Positions 60,954-64,000 of a stretch of 64,000 nucleotides of DNA are shown here, one piece after another (the stretch's first letter is position 1; each line of letters opens with the position of its first letter). The stretch lies in NCBI GenBank assembly GCA_029718625.1, contig CM056380.1:99807971-99871970 (forward strand), given 5' to 3'. Below the pieces are notes generated by a model, which was given only the letters and a program-made list of their open reading frames with translations, had not been told where the DNA came from and searched no databases. The stretch is from Synaphobranchus kaupii (lineage: Eukaryota > Chordata > Actinopteri > Anguilliformes > Synaphobranchidae). Made by a program: the position numbers and the translations under genes.

Positions 60954-62258
60954 CCTCCACGGCCCGGGCCAGCACGACATTTTAAAGGTCACGTTTATGG
61001 AGAGCGCAGGGGCTGTAAGAAGGTGGTATATCCATCTGGCTTCTCTGTGGTTGGAGGGTGCCATTCCTAGCAGTCTCGTGACAAAAAAGCTAATGGTTCT
61101 AGATTGTCCCAGATTCTCATATGTATATTATAGATAGAGAGACAGGTTTATACGGGCACAGCAGGTGTCCGTATTTTCGGTATTGTTTCTTTACTTTATA
61201 ACTTTAGTTTTGTTTTTTCGTTCCCTGAATGTCGTATTTCCTGCGTTTTCAGCTGTCTGTTAGCGGATTCCTCTTGTGTGATATAGGTTCTGTGCCACAG
61301 GCTGTCTAACTGTAAGTATTTCTCAAAATGGTTTGCACTCTTGTGAAAGAAAACGTGGTCATTTGTACACTTATTGAAGATGATTATAATGTGTTAAGTG
61401 CATGAAATTGTGCCGTTCAAGTTGTTAATATGGCTGTTTGTGTACATTTACATATTTTTTTATAATAATATGAAACTGGCAGGATTTGATTCACTCAGAA
61501 ATACCGTGAAATGATGAGTTTTATTTATCTTAGTTCCTTCAATTTATATTTAGATTTTTTTCAGATTACCCTCATATATTTTCCTAACAAATAGATGTAG
61601 ACTGTGATTAGCATGTTCTGTTCTAATACACTCCAACATGAATTATGCCTGTATATGGGGTTCAAATATACCATTTTATTGATCTTGTTATAGTACCTTT
61701 CTGTACAAAGGAGAATTATGTCACTGTTTTGTGAATATTTTGATGTGTTTATACTTATAAAAGGAGCAAATACCTGTATCCTCTTTGTTTACAAATGCTT
61801 ATAAAAGATTTTACTAAGAACAATTGTTTTTATGTTGTGCTTAGCCTGATATGAAATGACAAATACTTCCATAAACACTGGCAGAATATTTGAATCTCAT
61901 GAAACTAAGACATCTGTATATAACCTACCATTTAATAATCACACCCATTTACATTTACACTCTACAAATAACAATCATATTTATATGACCTACATTAAAA
62001 AATTACTAAAAAATAATTAAAGTTTGTAAATGAATGTTTTCTTAATTGTGCAATCCTGTTTCTTGATTCCCAAAGCATGTGGTTCAATTTATCAAGGTAA
62101 CTGCATTTCAAAATGAATTCCTTTCTTGTATTTGCTGTGACCTCAGTGTTGGAAAAAGTCGGAGTCCGTTTACTTGTTGCAATCTGTACATTGCTGGATG
62201 TGAATGAAATTGTATAAGCATCTCAAGTAACACTAATAAAGATGTTGCAAACTCTGAC
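60954..62258 (+). other. synpr: Synaptoporin 3' UTR (approximate)
   Basis: About 1.3 kb of AT-rich sequence follows the stop and reaches the AATAAA at 62235-62240. No repeats of known family are seen inside. Confidence 0.6.
62235..62240 (+). terminator. AATAAA polyadenylation signal of synaptoporin
   Basis: A canonical AATAAA followed within 30 nt by a TGTGG-type GT-rich stretch, consistent with cleavage near 62255-62260. Confidence 0.6.
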
Positions 62259-62303
62259 ATGTGGTAATAGTCTCTGTGAAGGTGAGTGTGGGGACAGTGT
62301 CTT

Positions 62304-62464
62304 ATGGAGGATTATTCAACCCAAAATTAAAATGAAAATGAAAACGAAAATGAAAATGGAAAATGAAAATGGAGGATTATTCAGCCCAAAATTAAAATTA
62401 AAATCTTTTCATTTTCGTTTTCATTTTCGTTTTCATTTTCATTTTGGGTTGAATAATCCTCCAT
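62304..62464. mobile_element. 161-bp foldback MITE with AGTGTCT target duplication
   Basis: ATGGAGGATTATTCAACCC at the left is matched by GGGTTGAATAATCCTCCAT at the right. The arms continue as purine-rich AAAATGAAAA runs answered by TTTTCATTTT runs. AGTGTCT flanks both sides (62296-62302 and 62465-62471), a likely 7-bp target duplication. A second ATGGAGGATTATTCAGCCC copy lies inside near 62370, so there is internal duplication. Confidence 0.85.
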
Positions 62465-62471
62465 AGTGTCT

Positions 62472-62914
62472 GGCAAGTCTCAGTAACTGAAATTTAAACC
62501 AGGACTTTGATGCTGGATGGAGGTCAGTACTCATAATAGTGTTTCTTTTTTGTGTTACAAAAAATAAATTTAATTAAAAATAAATTTAAAAAATAAAATT
62601 AGCAGATATGCTAATTAAAAGATAACATCTGCAAAAAAAATCTGAAACAAAAAATAAAAACTTAATTACAAATAAACGGGTGACTTCTGTCTTCGTCGAA
62701 TTGGACCTATTTTTCCAAACTATTTCCACCATGCTGATAACCAGTCCTCTTACGTATTTTTTTTTTAAAATGTTTTTTTTCTGGCTTTTTCGTATTTTAT
62801 TTGGAACGTAGATCCGGTAGGTAATTCTTGTGCCAGAAACAGCGTTAATACACCGGTAGCTTGCTAACAACATTGAAGAAAATAGTACTTTAGTATTGAA
62901 CTTCAGTACTTTAG
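62472..62914. other. Downstream AT-rich stretch
   Basis: The direct repeat AGTACTTTAGTATTGAACT is present twice at 62885-62921, just before the next fragment. No gene was recognised. Confidence 0.45.
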
Positions 62915-63199
62915 TATTGAACTCTATGGAAAAATAAGGAGAAACAACCCCTAAAGTGATCCATCCATATCTACTGCATATCTGGCAGTAGAGTGATGGT
63001 TTGAGGCTCATTTGATACCTCAGACCCTTGATGACTTACAGCCATTTAGCCAACCATGTGTTCCATACTATTCCCGTGTAATTTACAGCTTAATCTAGTC
63101 CCACCCCCCAATTCCCATAGAGATCCATTAAAATGCAGAGTTAATAGTATCGCTGGTAAGAGTACCTGAAAATAAGATATCAAGAGTCTTTAGATATCC
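62915..63199 (+). mobile_element. Half copy (right arm) of the foldback core
   Basis: The sequence begins at the loop TATTGAACTCTATGGAAAAA and follows the right arm through CCATATCTACTGCATATCTG, CTAGTCCCACCCCCCAATTC, CCATAGAGATCCATT and AGATATCAAGAGTCTT. This is the arm order seen at 10153-10430 and 57092-57380. The left arm is absent. Confidence 0.85.
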
Positions 63200-63279
63200 T
63201 TTAATACCCAGTCATGATAGCATCACCTGTTTACATGTTTCAAACAGGAACATCATTTTTTAACTTCCCAGTCTTTTTT

Positions 63280-63500
63280 TTTTTTTTTGCCCCTGTCCCA
63301 ATTTTTTTGGAACGTGTTGCAGACATCAAATTCGGAATTAGCGTATATTTACAAAAATCAATAAAGTTGAAAAGGTAAAACATTAAATATCTTTTCTTTG
63401 TACTGTTTTCAATTGTAAAAGAGAATTTACAAATCACTGCTTTTTGCTTTTATGTGCATTTTACATACTGTCCCAACTTATTTGGAATTGGGGTTTGTAA
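63280..63500 (+). repeat. Probable DNA-transposon fragment (TCCCAACTTATTTGGAATTG end)
   Basis: The sequence CTGTCCCAACTTATTTGGAA and TTGGGGTTTGTA at 63467-63498 resembles a common teleost non-autonomous DNA transposon end. The inverted partner may be CCCTGTCCCAATTTTTTTGG at 63291, but that is in direct, not inverted, orientation. I cannot name the family. Confidence 0.35.
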
Positions 63501-64000
63501 ATTGCAGCCCTCCGGGACGAGGTTTGAAAACCCCTGCTGTGAATGCCTTTTCACCATTGTAATACTGTCTTGGCTGTATGACATTTTGACATATTGGTAT
63601 TTATGTATGATATCATAACACATTGTGGATTCTGATTCCTTTTAAAAAATGAAAAAAACCTATGAATAAACCTAGGAAATTAAATGCTGCAGTATTCAAG
63701 GGCTACTACTGCCAACAGTGAATAGAGTTGTTTGTTGTTTATAAATCAATTTGATTAAATTATAGGTAGTAACTTTTTTTTTTTTACTTTAAAAGAAATC
63801 TACATTTATCACCCACCAGTTGACAAAAGTGGGGATTCCAGGTTCCCCAGCAACAAAGCCAGGTAATGATGATGTAATGATTGGGTTGTGAGAAGAAATT
63901 ACTGACAGAGCCTTATTAATCACGGTTTCCTCTTGAGATGAAATGTAACCAATATTTCTCTCATGTGTGTATTTGTGAGTATGGCTGTGTGTATGTGTGT
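63501..64000. other. Downstream stretch, no gene
   Basis: No gene or bounded element was recognised. A T run lies at about 63773-63784, and GT-rich sequence begins at the window edge. Confidence 0.4.

Overview
This window is a piece of vertebrate, almost certainly teleost fish, genomic DNA. The signs are split genes with GT/AG introns, a fish-type repeat load (Tc1/mariner, hAT and TTAA-flanked foldback elements, a Rex3/RTE-like LINE, a Ty3/gypsy chromovirus, tRNA-derived SINEs) and many microsatellites. The two SINE copies end in a GCTCT-GGATA-AGAGC stem-loop and TGTAA repeats. That is the 3' tail type I know from eel UnaL2/UnaSINE and, in related form, from salmonid HpaI, so the species group cannot be fixed from this alone. 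Nothing bacterial, no CRISPR array and no prokaryotic operon is present.

Layout. (i) 1-4732: the left part of an intron or 5' flank, with a short tandem repeat, a GC-rich block with twin CRE-like sites, and a 2.57-kb hAT element (8-bp target duplication) that still carries two spliceable exons of a BED-finger transposase. (ii) 4733-12003: the 3' half of a nicotinamide phosphoribosyltransferase (NAMPT) gene on the + strand. Six exons are readable, from the exon ending in PAAEHS to the stop codon; earlier exons lie outside the window. Its first visible exon sits between two minisatellites. (iii) 12004-42100: about 30 kb without a recognisable host gene, full of foldback MITEs, a perfect 67-nt palindrome, LINE and Tc1 relics, and a 6.1-kb Ty3/gypsy chromovirus on the - strand with both LTRs but a broken pol. 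(iv) 42101-62258: a synaptophysin-family gene, best matched to synaptoporin (SYNPR), on the + strand. Exons 1, 2, 4, 5 and 6 are readable. The exon expected to encode transmembrane segment 1 and the first lumenal loop was not found; a 500-N assembly gap lies in the same 16-kb intron interval. (v) 62259-64000: downstream repeats.

The two host genes are unrelated in function: NAMPT makes NMN for NAD salvage, and synaptoporin is a four-pass synaptic-vesicle membrane protein. I see no shared regulation. I did not find a new multi-gene system. The strongest unusual signals are structural: many long inverted repeats of different origin, an intronic G-run minisatellite that ends at a splice acceptor, a 51-bp minisatellite with a 153-bp higher-order period, and altered glycines in the NAMPT ligand loop.
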